From: Synanceia verrucosa
Lineage: Eukaryota; Chordata; Actinopteri; Perciformes; Synanceiidae
NCBI GenBank assembly: GCA_029721515.1
Contig: CM056563.1
Location: 24,447,954-24,511,953, forward strand
Reading direction: 5' to 3'
DNA length: 64,000 bases
Positions 24,351 through 35,475 of this stretch are shown one piece after another. The notes below the pieces were generated by a model. That model searched no databases, was not told where the DNA came from, and saw only the letters and a list, made by a program, of their open reading frames with translations. Numbering within the stretch: position 1 is the first letter of the stretch; each line of letters starts with the position of its first letter. The position numbers and the translations under genes were made by a program.

Positions 24351-25793
24351 TTTGTGTGTCTGAATCTTGCTCCTCGATGTGTCTTAATCTGTCCCTGTGT
24401 AGCAGAGGACAGATTATTGTGTCGCTAACAGAGTGTTATAATCAGTTGTTGAGCAGCAGATGGGCTGAATATCAGAGGATCAGCTGCTTCTTCCTGTATC
24501 GATGATCTCCACTGACCGTACAGCCTGGAAACAAAGACTGAGGTCTGCAAACACGATTGAGACATTAACATTAATTAAGACTTTTATTTACACTTCTGGT
24601 TGTTTTGACTGATATTACAGTTGCAATATTTGATGGAAATAATTTTAATTAAAAAAAAAATAATTTATTACAGTGTGTTTTTTTTCAGGCATCTGAACCA
24701 AACAAAGATGATTTCTTAAAGATGCAGCACCACAATATTTAATTTAAAAATAGTATTTTGACACATTTCCCCTTTAACAAATACTGTTATTGTGACCATT
24801 CTGCATTTTTGATCAAATCAAATTCATTGTGCAGCTCTGCTCTCTTTCTATCACTGACTGTCTAAAAGAAATTAACTTTGTGTTCAATTCAAACCAATTT
24901 GCTTTTAAATCAACTCGTGTTCCTTCAAACAGCCGCTGGAGCTTTTTGACGGGTTATTTTTGGTATAATGGCTGTTAAACATTTTCTAATTTGAGATTTA
25001 AATCCAACAATGGATAATAATAATATTAATAATAGAGGAAGACTGACATCTATTGGAACAAAAGTGTATGACTTTATGATCAACTGGGGGAGGATTGTTT
25101 GTATTTCTGGCATCATTTGATCAGATATCTGTCATGATCTAAAATAAAATAATTGTTTAATTTCATTAATTTATTATTTTTTGGTTTTCCTGAAAGGCAG
25201 CAGATGATCCACGCTGTTTTTTTTTTTATTATTTATTATAATTTATTATTATTATTATTTTTTTAATGTCATTATAGCAGCAATTCCAAGACAGACAGTG
25301 TTCACTTAATATATGTGATTGAATCGTTGCATTTCTGATGAAATGTTTGTTATTTTTATGTAAGATTTTTAATTATCAAAGAATACATGATTAGAAACGT
25401 CACATCACAAACATCATCAACATCCCAACATTACACCTTGATGAGCACACCCTGTCCCAACATTAAATAATTCATAAAAAGCTCTATTTTGTGAGGAAAT
25501 ATAAACATAAAGATTACAATATTTAAAAAGTGCAATCTGGTTAATTTAAAAAATAGCTTATTTCAGACAAAACAGAGACTTTGGGTAGCTTTACTCATTA
25601 TTTACCATGAATTATACTATATATATATTATATATATTGTTATGAATTATACAGTGAAATCTGACGTGAATCATAACTTTTCGATGCTGCAGATCAAGTA
25701 TGGCACATTTTACATCCTTCATTTGGCATCTACAGCACTAATCAGTGAGATTCTTGAGGTTGTGGTTGATTTGAGTTCATGTTTGTCCTGCAG
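24351..25793. other. AT-rich intergenic region between gsg1l2 and natd1
   Basis: No coding exon was found. Contents are A/T runs near 24650 and 25220-25265 and a short TATATA block near 25617-25640. gsg1l2 (plus) and natd1 (minus) converge here, so it should hold the natd1 3' UTR. Confidence 0.5.
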
Positions 25794-26975
25794 TCAACTG
25801 ATCACTAGTTCTTTGTAACGCTGTTTGGGATGCTCCTCGATGTATTTCTTTATGTACCAACAGGAGACATGAGCCTTGAGCTTTTCCTCCACCAGGAAGT
25901 CCATGGCTGCCTGTAAAAGGGACGTTCAAGACAAAAATTGCAGCTTTCCAGAAATGATTGATGCCTAAAAGGTTGAACTTACCTGTGACAGCAGTGCGGC
26001 AACACCTTTGCCCCTGAATGTCTCTGGTACATAGGTAGACACCAGATCCACCTCCTTATCTCCAGTGAATCTGTAGTGCAGCACTGCAGAATCAAGGTCA
26101 CCTGTTGACAGAGGACACAGAGGACTTAACATTTAAATTTACTAGGACCCTAATAACCATAAAGCAGCTCCTAAGAGAACCTAAATTAGCTAGTTAAACT
26201 GTATAAAATCAACTATTTACTTTAAAGAATTAAAATATTACTTGAATTAAGAATCAATGGAGCAATTACTACTTCTTTTGTGAAAAAATAATGGGTTGAT
26301 GGCCGCTGGGTGGAAGTTAAATTCTGTATTTGGCCTCGAAAAACCTTTACATTAACCATTTGACACACATTTTGATGAATGCCGAACTCCCTCCAAAAAT
26401 ACCTTTATTTTAGCGGCCCCTACGTGCCTGCTTCTGCTGGGCAACTGCAGCCGACTACATGAAATCTGCTGAAACGTGGTACTTTTACTCATAATATTAA
26501 TGCCGAACTGTTAAGCGGATTGAAAGACATTGTATAAAGTACAAATAATTGATATCGTTTGAGTAACGAATGACCTTAGGCGACGTCTCATTAAAATCCT
26601 ATATTTTTAGATGGAGTTTTGGTTAATGTTCTCCTTAGAAAAGCAACCGTAAGTAAAGTAGATAGCAATGATATAGATAGATATAAACATCTGTAGAGAA
26701 ACAGCTGTATATTCTAACTTTAAATTAATCCAACGCACAGGTTTCTGTGTTCCAGTAGGCCGCGAGTGAGCACCGGGCTCTGTTACTGGATCTCGACCGG
26801 GACCAGAGCGCCAACCCCGGTCTGTCTGCTTACCAGCCCCGCTGCTTGGAGTGACGGTGAAGCGCCGGTTCTGTCGGTCGTGTTTCACCGTTAAACTGCA
26901 GCCGGAGCTCAACGACCTGAAGGCGGCCTGGTGAGAGTTAACCGCAGAGAGTCTGGTGAATATTTTTAAAGCCAT
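25794..26975 (-). CDS. natd1: NATD1-like GNAT-fold protein, complete
   Basis: This is a small protein of the GCN5-related acetyltransferase fold (YJDJ-type subfamily); the substrate of NATD1 is not established. Minus-strand exons are 26975-26834, 26101-25983 and 25910-25794, giving 125 residues with matching phases. KHDRQNRRFTV opens the domain. LHYRFTGDKEVDLVSTYVPE leads into FRGKGVAALLSQ, which carries the acetyl-CoA-binding R/Q-x-x-G-x-G/A-type loop. LVEEKLKAHVSCWYIKKYIE and YKELVIS end it, as in vertebrate NATD1. The N-terminus MALKIFTRLSAVNSHQAAFR is basic, hydroxylated and free of acidic residues, and could be a mitochondrial presequence not seen in the mammalian form I recall. Start choice: first ATG in the GC-richer first exon. 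Human NATD1 is on 17p11.2, so its place between gsg1l2 and dhrs7c is a lineage-specific arrangement. Confidence 0.85.
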
Positions 26976-27897
26976 TATTTACCAAAAAAACAGACACGTG
27001 AACACTGAGCAGCATGTGGTGGTTACACAGAGTGACCGCTAGAGGGCGACACAGACTCAGCACAATACTTAACTTCTAAATGACCTCATTGATCTCAGTA
27101 GAGAGGAGCTGAATTAATCTACATAAACATTAAATTATTGTTGTTTTTCTACACTTAGCTCCACAAATAACTCTCTCACATTTTGACGTATATTTTTTTA
27201 AAATGTTTTTGTAGTTTCTAAAAAATATTTGGTATTAATTACAGAGGAAATAGCAAATAATTAATTCAAATTAATTTATTTTTTTTTCAACAGGCAAACA
27301 TACAATCACACAGATGTGGACAATATTTTCTAACAATATTTTATTCCTTACCTTTTTTTGACAAAATTATCTACTTATTTACTTATTTCACTGCTTCTAA
27401 TTTAATTAAAATAAACCCTTCTCATAGTCTTGCTCTATTCACTTTGCGACTCTAACAATGTAAATCCCCCTTTTGTGGAACGAATAAAGGATTATCTAAT
27501 CTAAAAAAGTAAAAGTCGAAGTTATGGACCTGTAAAAAAAAGGTATTCTTACAGCACAGCAGAATCATTTTTCTTCCTGGAACATAAATAGAACAATAGA
27601 AATGAATGATAAAGGTAAATAAAGTAACAGATTTGCAGAAAAGGAAGACTTTTACATGACAGACTCACACACACATTTTTGGTGATCATTTAATGCATTT
27701 GAATGTGTCAAATACACAGAAAACTGAGGAAAGTCAGCATATGAAGCGTACTCTGGATGTCAGCATTTTACTGATAAGTCCAAGTTTCATAATCAATCTG
27801 AGGGTTTACATCTTTTATGTAGATCAAAATTTCCTGTTTCCTGCCTGGATGACAGGGTGAATAAACATGTCATTAACATCCTCAGTAAGGTGTTTCA
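26976..27897. other. natd1-dhrs7c intergenic region
   Basis: Apart from the CTCF-like motif, the region is AT-rich and non-coding. It must contain the natd1 promoter and the dhrs7c 3' UTR. On the minus strand an AATAAA-type signal appears near 27338, which would give dhrs7c a UTR of about 560 bp; this is tentative. Confidence 0.4.
27036..27050 (+). promoter_or_regulatory. Candidate CTCF motif between natd1 and dhrs7c
   Basis: CCGCTAGAGGGCGAC fits the CTCF core (CC-purine-C-N-AG-R-K-GGC-R). It lies about 60 bp upstream of the natd1 ATG, in the gap between natd1 and the 3' end of dhrs7c. It could be an insulator or a promoter-proximal site. It may also be a chance match or part of a repeat. 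Confidence 0.35.
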
Positions 27898-28920
27898 TCA
27901 CTGCACGTCCTCAACGATGGTGTTCTTCACTCCTGCAGCCATCACAGCGAAGAAGAGGTTAGGGAAGAAGGACCTGGTGTAGAGAGCGACCTTAGGGAGC
28001 GAGGGAGCAATCACCACCTCCCTCCTCCTGCTGCTTAAAGTCCTCATGATCTCAATCGCCGCCTCGTCTGGAGAAACACCCAGAGGTTTCTTTGTGTACA
28101 ACACTGCAAAGAAAATACAAAATAATACAGTTTTTAATCATCAAAGTTACCTGGAAATAATAATATTTATAGTAAACTGTATTTCTATGGCACTTTTTTT
28201 TATAAAAGAAACACAACTCAAGGTGATCAACAAGGAACTCGTTTTAAAAAAAAATATTATAAAAGATAAAATTAGTGACCTAAACGGCTGCTTAACAGCA
28301 AACTTTGGGTTTTATTTTATATATTTTTTATATAATGAGGTATATTTACAGCGGGAGTTTGACGTCACTAAAGTTTACATAAATATTTCCATTTTGTGCT
28401 CCTTTCTATTTCTGCATGTCAAAAGGAGATATTGTGCTTTATACACAAAGTGCATTTATTTAACTTTACTTAATAAATATAAGGACTTGAATATGAGTAT
28501 GTAGTTTTATCGATACTGTTAATGCATTAATTACTCTTTTAGTTTTGACACCTTAACTACATTTTGTTAGTAAATATTGTGTACTTTTGTGTGAGTAATA
28601 TTTTGAATACAGAACTTTTATTTTGCTCATTTATGTACATATTAATTTTTTTTCATGGTAATGCTCAATTTAAACATAATTTCAACTAGATTATTAGAAA
28701 TAATAACATTTCAATCAGGATGCCAGCTGTACAGTAGAAGATACAGGAGTCATCTCTCCATTTCAGTTCATATTAATCAGTAAATCAATTTAATAGAAAG
28801 TAAATAATACGCAGTAAAACTAGAGCTGAGCCTCAGAAAAAGGTCATGGGGTCGCTAATAATTAATTCGTCAGGGTCCATAAATACCAACAGAATCTGTC
28901 CTTTAATTTGTCAAAGTGTT

Positions 28921-28952
<32 letters not shown>

Positions 28953-31900
28953 GTTATGATCTTTTTATTTCCCTCACGTGACCAGATGGACGTTGAGGTG
29001 TCTGGAGGTGGTGCGGAGCGGCTGATGAAGGTGTGGTTGATGGTGCTGACGGAGATGCCGAACTCTTCCACTTCAGCCCTCAGGCAGTCGAAAAAAGCCT
29101 GAACTGCATGTTTAGAGGCTGCGTCTGGTGAAGAAAAACACATCATCTTAATAGTACTACTACTACTCCTTTATACTGTCACCTCATGCTGCAGCATATA
29201 AACACTGCAAAGTGCAACAGATTCACCGGTTTTCTTTAGTTCTCTCTTTGTCAGGTTAGCTTTAATCTTTTAATTTGTATAAATATTACACTAATCTTTA
29301 TTGTACACAGGGTTTGTATTAATGCTTTTTGTGTGTCTACACATCTCACCAGAGCACCGCTTCTCCTTAAGAGCTAAACGCTAACATGCTAATGTTCAGC
29401 AGGTATCGTTACCATCTTAGGCTACGTTCAGACTGATGGGCTTAATACTCCCTGCGGATTTTTTTTTTGTGAAATCCGATTTTTTGCGAGGTCGTTCACA
29501 TTGTATGTGATCTCCAGTGTGAACTTTAAACACCTCAAAAGTGTCCCGCATGCGCGTTGGAGGACACAACGACGTTGCACGCAGCGAGCGTGCTCAGTGT
29601 TAAAAATGCTAACCGCCTAGCGTGCTAGCATGCTAACATTTGGTAATCAGGACTAAACACAAAGTACGGCTAAGGCTCAGGTGAATGTCAGTGAAGGTTT
29701 TTAGTAAGGCTGACCAAGTTAATGTGATTAATCCGAAATTAGCTCTAATTAGCGCTGTGTTGATGAAAAAACGTCTCTTTCTCTTTTTGTTGATTTCATG
29801 TTACATATCAATACTTAAAGATGCTCTTTGGTGGATTATTTCTTTGCTGAATTCCAGGAGAAGCTTGAACAGGTCCAGAAAAGATGGATAATCTAATTTT
29901 AGCAGCACGTTTGATCGTTAGTTATGACTGTGTTGTTAGTTTCCTTGATTTTTTTGAATGTTCTGCTTCATGACCTGTCTGGATGTCTCTGTCTAACCCT
30001 GTTTAATCATGTTAACACACTGGGATTTCAACAGCCTTAGTTTGTAGTCATAAACAAAAGACCTCTAAATGTTGACCTGATGGCCACCAGAGCTACGGCA
30101 GTTCGTCCTCTGGGGAACATGAATGTGCAGAATATCACGTCAGTCCATCCACCAGTTATTGAGACCAAAAAACAGTGTAACCTCATAGTGGTTCTGCAGG
30201 GACAGTCAGAATATCACTAGGATTCATCATCATTTATGCAGTGCCTAAGGGAAATATTTGCAATAATTTAACAGGTGGTTTATGTCCAACATGACCTCAC
30301 AGCAGTAAAAAGTCTGTTTCCCTTCATGAACCTTACATGCGGTGCGGAAAGGCACAGCCAGCTTCCCCTGGATGCTGTTGACCAGAAGCAGGTGACCAGT
30401 CCTCCTGGAGATCATGGAAGGCAGCAAACCTGGAGCAGAAACATCTCCTCGTCAACAACAACAACAACAACAACATCACCAGTGCTTCCACAGACTGAAA
30501 TGCGTCCCGTCGTCCACCTTTAGCCAGAGTCGCCGGTCCAAAGTAGTTGTTGTCCATGAGGAGCTTGTCCATCTCCAGAGAGACGCTCTGTGCCGGTGCT
30601 TTGACCTTCATGCTGCTGTTGAGGATGACGATGTCCAGACAGCCGTAACACTCCAGGATCTCCGAGATGACCTCGTCCATGCTGTCCATGTCCCCGAAGT
30701 CCAGCAGCACCAGTTTAGAGGGAAACGTCTGAGGGACAGGAGGTGTGTTTACTGCAGTCCTTCACCAGGGCCTTTTCACGCTGCTTTACACCTCCAGCGC
30801 ATCACATTAGATATGAGTTCACATATAAAGATCAAAACAGTAGTTTCCAGTCTTTTTGACTCTCTTTTTTAAAAAAAAAAAAAAAACTTCTCATGTTGTT
30901 TCATTTGAATCATGTAGATGTAGAATTTATTGATATTATCTAGAAATATAATTAATTTATATAATATAATTATTATAACATATAGTTATAATTATGTAAT
31001 TTATATTATTTGCTCCAATTTCATTGTGTGCTCTGTAATATAATAACAAAAGGACATTCGATTAGATTTGATTATTTTTCTTCCATTAATCATCTCATGA
31101 CCTCTCATATTTATCTGGTGACCCTTTAGAGGGTCCCAGTCCCCAGGTTGAGAACCAGCAGATTAAAACAGTAAACTAGCTCCATCTCTATGGTGGACAG
31201 ATCCTGCCAAAATTAAAAATGAAAAAAATATCTATATATTTTTATAACTTTTACTTACTTGATAAATAAATTAATATGCCATTAAATGCACCCAAAATAA
31301 TACAAAAATAAAATAAAAAAAATATGCCATTAATTGATATTTCTGTTTTAATTTGCTTTTTTCTTTATTTTTTTATTGTTCTTTTACTCCTCCAGTTGGT
31401 TTTTATGCTGGATGTATTTAATTGTCCCTTAAAGTATGTATTTATTTATTTTTGCATTCATTCTTTTTCTCAATTAAAAATCTATTTTTAAATCAATTTA
31501 TTCTTCATCCACCTGGGACTGCTGCATCAGTAAAATGCGGCACCAACAGTATTAATAATCTAAAAATAAAATATATATAATTTTCATCAGTCACATGAGA
31601 CATTTTTCAGCTGCTGAGACTTTAAATACATTTAGCTGTATACTTCTACTTGTATTCTAAATGCAGTACTTAATGGAGTATTTTAGTGTAAAACAGGTGC
31701 TTCAGTGTTGGTTTATTTCATTTACCACGGTGGGATCTGAGGCGTTTGCCAAATCATCAGCGAGTTCTTGAAGTTTCTCCCAGCTCTTCCCACAGAGGAT
31801 GAGCCTCGCTCCTCCTTTATGAAACACTGCTGCACATTCTGCATTGATAAATCACAAAATCAAAGTGGAAGTAAAATCAAATAGTCAGCCAGAATCAGAA

Positions 31901-32106
31901 GAGTAATGAGAGAAATATGTCTCATTAGTGAAGGCATTCTTACCTTTCCCAAGTCCAGATAAAGCGTCGGTTATAACCACCACTTTGTTGCGTACCGATG
32001 TTTTGGACAACAGACCCATAATGACGTTATAGAGGTAGAAAAATCCAGCGGTCAACACAACGACACATGGTACCAGGAGGACAGTGGTGGTCCAAACTGG
32101 GTCCAT
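27898..32106 (-). CDS. dhrs7c: DHRS7C (SRP-35) short-chain dehydrogenase, complete
   Basis: DHRS7C is a muscle sarcoplasmic-reticulum short-chain dehydrogenase/reductase linked to retinol oxidation and calcium handling. Minus-strand coding exons are 32106-31944, 31838-31726, 30728-30518, 30429-30337, 29124-28978 and 28103-27898, giving 310 residues (human about 312). An N-terminal membrane anchor spans about residues 8-28. The cofactor motif is TDALSGLG (46-53), with Asp in place of the first Gly as recalled for DHRS7C. The usual NNAG box is NSSM (129-132). The active site reads Ser181, Tyr194, Lys198 (YAASK). The TMDNNYFGP-like block, LLPSMISRRTGHLLLVN and FFPNLFFAVMAAGVK follow the family. 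The fifth donor is taken at TCAC/GTGAGG. A spliceable in-frame upstream exon at 33149-33202 could extend the N-terminus. Confidence 0.93.
28920..28952. repeat. (AC)n(AT)n microsatellite beside dhrs7c exon 5
   Basis: About ten AC and seven AT dinucleotides lie 26 bp beyond the exon 5 donor inside the intron (minus-strand sense GT/AT-rich). Confidence 0.9.
29375..29665. repeat. GCTAACATG-type repeat with nested insertion, dhrs7c intron 4
   Basis: The outer parts (acgctaacatgctaatgttc and gtgctagcatgctaacattt) are the reverse-orientation relatives of 15240-15370. The interior, about 29415-29600, starts gctacgttcagactg and contains aaatccgattttttgcgagg. It ends near cacgcagcgagcgtgctcag and looks like a second, nested non-autonomous element. 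Confidence 0.5.
29690..30050 (+). mobile_element. hAT-like non-autonomous element copy A
   Basis: Contains gttaatgtgattaatccgaa, tggtggattatttctttgct, agaaaagatggataatctaa and gtttccttgatttttttgaa. The same order of phrases is found at 59985-60252 (same strand) and reversed at 44812-45248. No transposase coding is present. It lies in dhrs7c intron 4. Confidence 0.55.
30060..30235. repeat. Interspersed repeat, reverse copy of the 14.5-kb family
   Basis: gttgacctgatggccaccag, ggggaacatgaatgtgcaga and ccatccaccagttattgaga are the reverse-orientation counterparts of the phrases at 14490-14750. It is non-coding, within dhrs7c intron 4. Confidence 0.45.
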
Positions 32107-32384
32107 CTCCTGGACGGTTTCCTGAAAAAGGTTTTATTTTCATATAAAATAATTTAAAAAAAAAAGTCTTTCATTTTTGCATTTTCTTCTATTTTTTTAT
32201 AGTTTTATTTTTATTTTCTTTTATGATTTTATATTTTATATATAAATATAAAATAAAATATATATTTATGATACATGAAAAATGAATAAATTAATTCATG
32301 AAATGACATATACTTCTAATTGATCACCCAAAATATGAGATGAACAGTTTGAAATACGCTTATTCACTTTGTGTAGGAAAATTA

Positions 32385-32470
32385 AAGATCAGCCGGCAGT
32401 GTGTTAGCTTAGCTTAGCACAAACACTGGAAGCAGAGGGAAACTGCTAGCCTGCACGTAACCCCTGGAAA
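32385..32470 (+). repeat. TTAGC-type interspersed repeat copy
   Basis: gccggcagtgtgttagctta, gcttagcacaaacactggaa and gggaaactgctagcctgc match the repeat at 3535-3665. It lies in the dhrs7c 5' intron. AT-only sequence with TTATTATT runs follows to about 32790. Confidence 0.5.
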
Positions 32471-33148
32471 ATTATTAATTATATAATTTTATACTTTGGA
32501 TTTTGTACAAAATAATATGATTTTTTTTTTAAAAAAATAATATCACAAAATTATTATTGTTTTAATATTATTGTTACAAAATTATTTTTGTTATTATGTG
32601 ATATTATTTTATAATCTAATTTTAGAATAATAAAATAATATCACAAAATTCTAATTATTTAATTATCATAATTCTAAAATGGTATTATTATTATTGCTAT
32701 GACTATGAATAATCTATATTTTGTAATAATAAAATATAATTATTATTTAATTATTTTTATTACAAATAATATAGATTTTATTTAATAAACAAACAAGATA
32801 TTAATCAGGGAGCTTTAGAGGTGCTGGTTAACAGATTTGGTCACCTCCATGCTAACAGTTTGTTTCCAGTCTTTGTGCTATAAGCTACATTAACTGAGTG
32901 TGGCTTCATATTTATCATACAGAACATTATCATACATGTTTCCAATCTAGATCTCAAGGAAAAAAGCAAATAAGCGTATAAACGTTAGCTAACACATTTT
33001 TTATAAAGTATGTTCAGTGATTTAAACATACTTTTTTTTAATGGGAAATTATTTTTCTGATGATGCAGATGAGATGAGATGAGATGTCAGAGACCGTTTT
33101 GTTTCTAATTTCTAGACATGATTTACGTGACAAAGGAGCGTTTCATAC

Positions 33149-33225
33149 CCAGAAGCTCTCCGGCTCCGTAACATTGGACTCCATCTCACCTGCTACACTC
33201 ATTTTAAATCTAACTATTCTGATAA
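33149..33225 (-). other. dhrs7c: Putative 5' exon of dhrs7c (UTR or in-frame N-terminal extension)
   Basis: On the minus strand a good acceptor (tttctattttacag) precedes 33225 and a GTATG donor follows 33149. The exon contains ATG at 33202 and 18 codons, MSVAGEMESNVTEPESFW. Spliced to the acceptor just before the first coding exon it continues in frame through ETVQE to the ATG at 32106. This would add 23 residues. The downstream ATG aligns best with DHRS7C proteins I recall, so this may be only 5' UTR. Confidence 0.45.
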
Positions 33226-33454
33226 CTGTAAAATAGAAACAGAGAAGACATCTTTAAACCAAGTTCTTACATTAGAACAAATGATAAATACCTCATCATT
33301 ACTGTCTCTGTATGAGACTGGATGTACAGCAATAATACATATGGATGTTCAAACTAAACATTCTGGTGATGAAGCTTCTTAGGTCTTAATTATAATTTTA
33401 TGAATGGTGTGTTTGAGTTTTCTGTTTGTGTAAGTGTTTGACAACATTTACTGC

Positions 33455-33935
33455 TGGAAAAACACAAGGAAAAAACAAAACAACCAGAAACGAGTTCAAA
33501 ACAACAACAAACGAGTTCAAAAAACAACACATGAACTCAACGTAATGACAAAGAAACACTAAATAACCACAAAGACAAGCAATGTAACCACAAAAAGATA
33601 GAAAAAACAACAACAAAGAGACAAAATAACTACAGAACATCAACAAAAAACACAAAACAACCACAAAGAGAAACAAAACAACCAGAAAAAGATACAAGGA
33701 GACACAAAATGACTGCAAAGAGAAACAAAACAACAACAGATGAACTCAAAATAATGACAAATATAATAATCAACCACAAAGAGAAGCAATGCAACCACAA
33801 AAAGAAAACAACAACAACAAAGAAACACAGAATAACTACAAAACAGGAGCAAAACAACCACACAGAGAAACAAAACAACGACAAAAATAAACTCTAAACA
33901 GCCACACAAAGATGCAAACAGCAACAAAGAACAAC
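33455..33935. repeat. Degenerate acaaccacaaagag tandem array
   Basis: Units such as caaaacaaccacaaagagaa and acaacaacaaagagacaaaa recur irregularly over 480 bp. The unit is clearly related to the 21-bp minisatellite at 23404-24350. It produces phenylalanine/valine/cysteine-rich minus-strand open frames that are not genes. It lies in the dhrs7c 5' intron. Confidence 0.75.
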
Positions 33936-34351
33936 ATAAACGAAAAAATCAACCTGGAGAGACAATCTTGACCTTCACAATAAGTCTAATGAGGCCAGTT
34001 GTTTGTCATCAGATGATAAAACCCGTCACTGACATGTTTGACTCTTCCAACATGAAGACAACCTTTTGGTTTCGGAGCACCGGCTGTTCGCCTAAATATA
34101 AACCGCTCTAGAAATAGAAAAGTGCAGCTCTCATAAAGACTCAGTGTCACAGAGCACTAGTCCTGTTAACAGACACAGAAACACAGAGGTAAAGTGAACA
34201 GGAGGACATAAACATACGCAGCTGCTGTGTGGAATAAAATCAAAGTGTTAAAATGATTCAGGTAGTTGACAAAATGTTTCCTCCTACGTAAAGAGAAGCT
34301 GGAGCAGCTGACCTCCACCCTGTAAGAAATGAATAATCACCCAGCTCTTAC

Positions 34352-34500
34352 CGGAGGTCAGGCCTCTGCAGGTGTTCTCTCTTTATTCCTCTTTTATTCC
34401 AGCTCCTTCAGGCCTCCTCCAGCATGACTGTCCTGCTGGAGCTGCACTACTCTGGGATTTGAGCTCTTTTAATAGCAGCACAGCTGAGTCGGCTGTTTTC
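34352..34500 (-). promoter_or_regulatory. Candidate dhrs7c first exon and muscle-type promoter
   Basis: On the minus strand, CTCCG/GTAAGA at 34352 is a strong donor that could end a non-coding first exon. Upstream of it are AATAAAAG (TATA-like) near 34395, an imperfect MEF2-like CTATTAAAAG near 34470 and the E-box CAGCTG at 34481-34486. The combination suits a muscle gene. All elements are short matches and the transcription start is unproven. Confidence 0.35.
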
Positions 34501-35475
34501 CATGTGTGCTGTCTGCATGTCATGTTCAGAGTGACAGGAGGAGAGGGGGCTGCTGGGTAAGAGAGGTGGTGATGTGCTGAAGCAACATGATCAATAATCT
34601 TTATCAGTCAGGCATTAGTCAAAGCAAATATTTGTTTCTTGTTTTAGCTGCAGATGTGCAGTAAATTAGATGTCCCAAGATTTTATACTGTTATGAGTCA
34701 GAAATACAATAAAACGAAATAGAATAAGGAATAATAATCTATTGCTAAATGAGGTAACAATGCTGATGAAAGTATAGCATAATTTAAATATATTATTATT
34801 ATTATATTATATTTTACAATAGACTCTATTATAGATAGGTAGCAATTAATAAGCTAGAATAAAATAGAATAATTTTTATTAGTCCCCATTGAGGGAAATT
34901 CAGTTGTTACAGCAACATAAACAAGTAAGCAATACAATAAAACAACACTAATGAAACAATAGAATAATATTATCATTATTGTTATTAATATTCTATATAT
35001 ATAGTTATTATATTTTTAACAATAATAATCACTAAATATTAATAATAATAATGAATGTTTACTCTACAGTAAAAAATAACTATTTTTTTCAACAGCAAAT
35101 TCATATATTTGCAGTATTATAGGGTGGGTGTATGTGGTTGAAAAGTACTTTATTTTGTGTACAATAAATTATGGTCACGATTATAAAAGCTCGCTCATGA
35201 ACATATTTTTCACTCAAATAGAAACCAGGATTTAAATCTTAGAAATTGCCACTTTAAACCTGCTTAATATATTTTTTTAATAATAATATGAGACTTTTAC
35301 AGTGAAAAGCCCGGTCCAGCTGAGTGGCTTTATTTTGAAGGTGTTGACCGGATGCAGTACACTGCCTGTATTTTGACTCACGGGGCAGATTCCCTCTGGT
35401 TTCTGCTGCACTGACACTCAGCTGCTGCTCGGTTTATCCCCCTCAGACAAGACAGAACTGCTTTATTTTTATAAA
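34501..35475. other. dhrs7c-u2af2 divergent intergenic region
   Basis: The two genes point away from each other across about 1.1 kb. A short repeat scrap (attagtccccattgagggaa near 34880) resembles a fish LINE 3' tail. The rest is AT-rich. The u2af2 5' UTR and promoter should lie in about 35330-35475. Confidence 0.45.

Noticed and set aside
23247..24428. Long minus-strand frames (up to 313 codons, Cys/Val/Leu-rich) and plus-strand frames (Thr/His/Asn/Lys-rich)
   Set aside because: A 21-bp tandem repeat lacking stops explains them; there is no unique sequence or splice context.
26607..26833. Read-through of natd1 exon 1 into a 122-codon frame
   Set aside because: A clear GTAAGC donor at 26833 and a matching second exon show that the extra codons are intronic.
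33398..33927. Minus-strand Phe/Val/Cys-rich frames resembling membrane proteins
   Set aside because: They coincide with the degenerate acaaccacaaagag array; the hydrophobicity is an artefact of the repeat.
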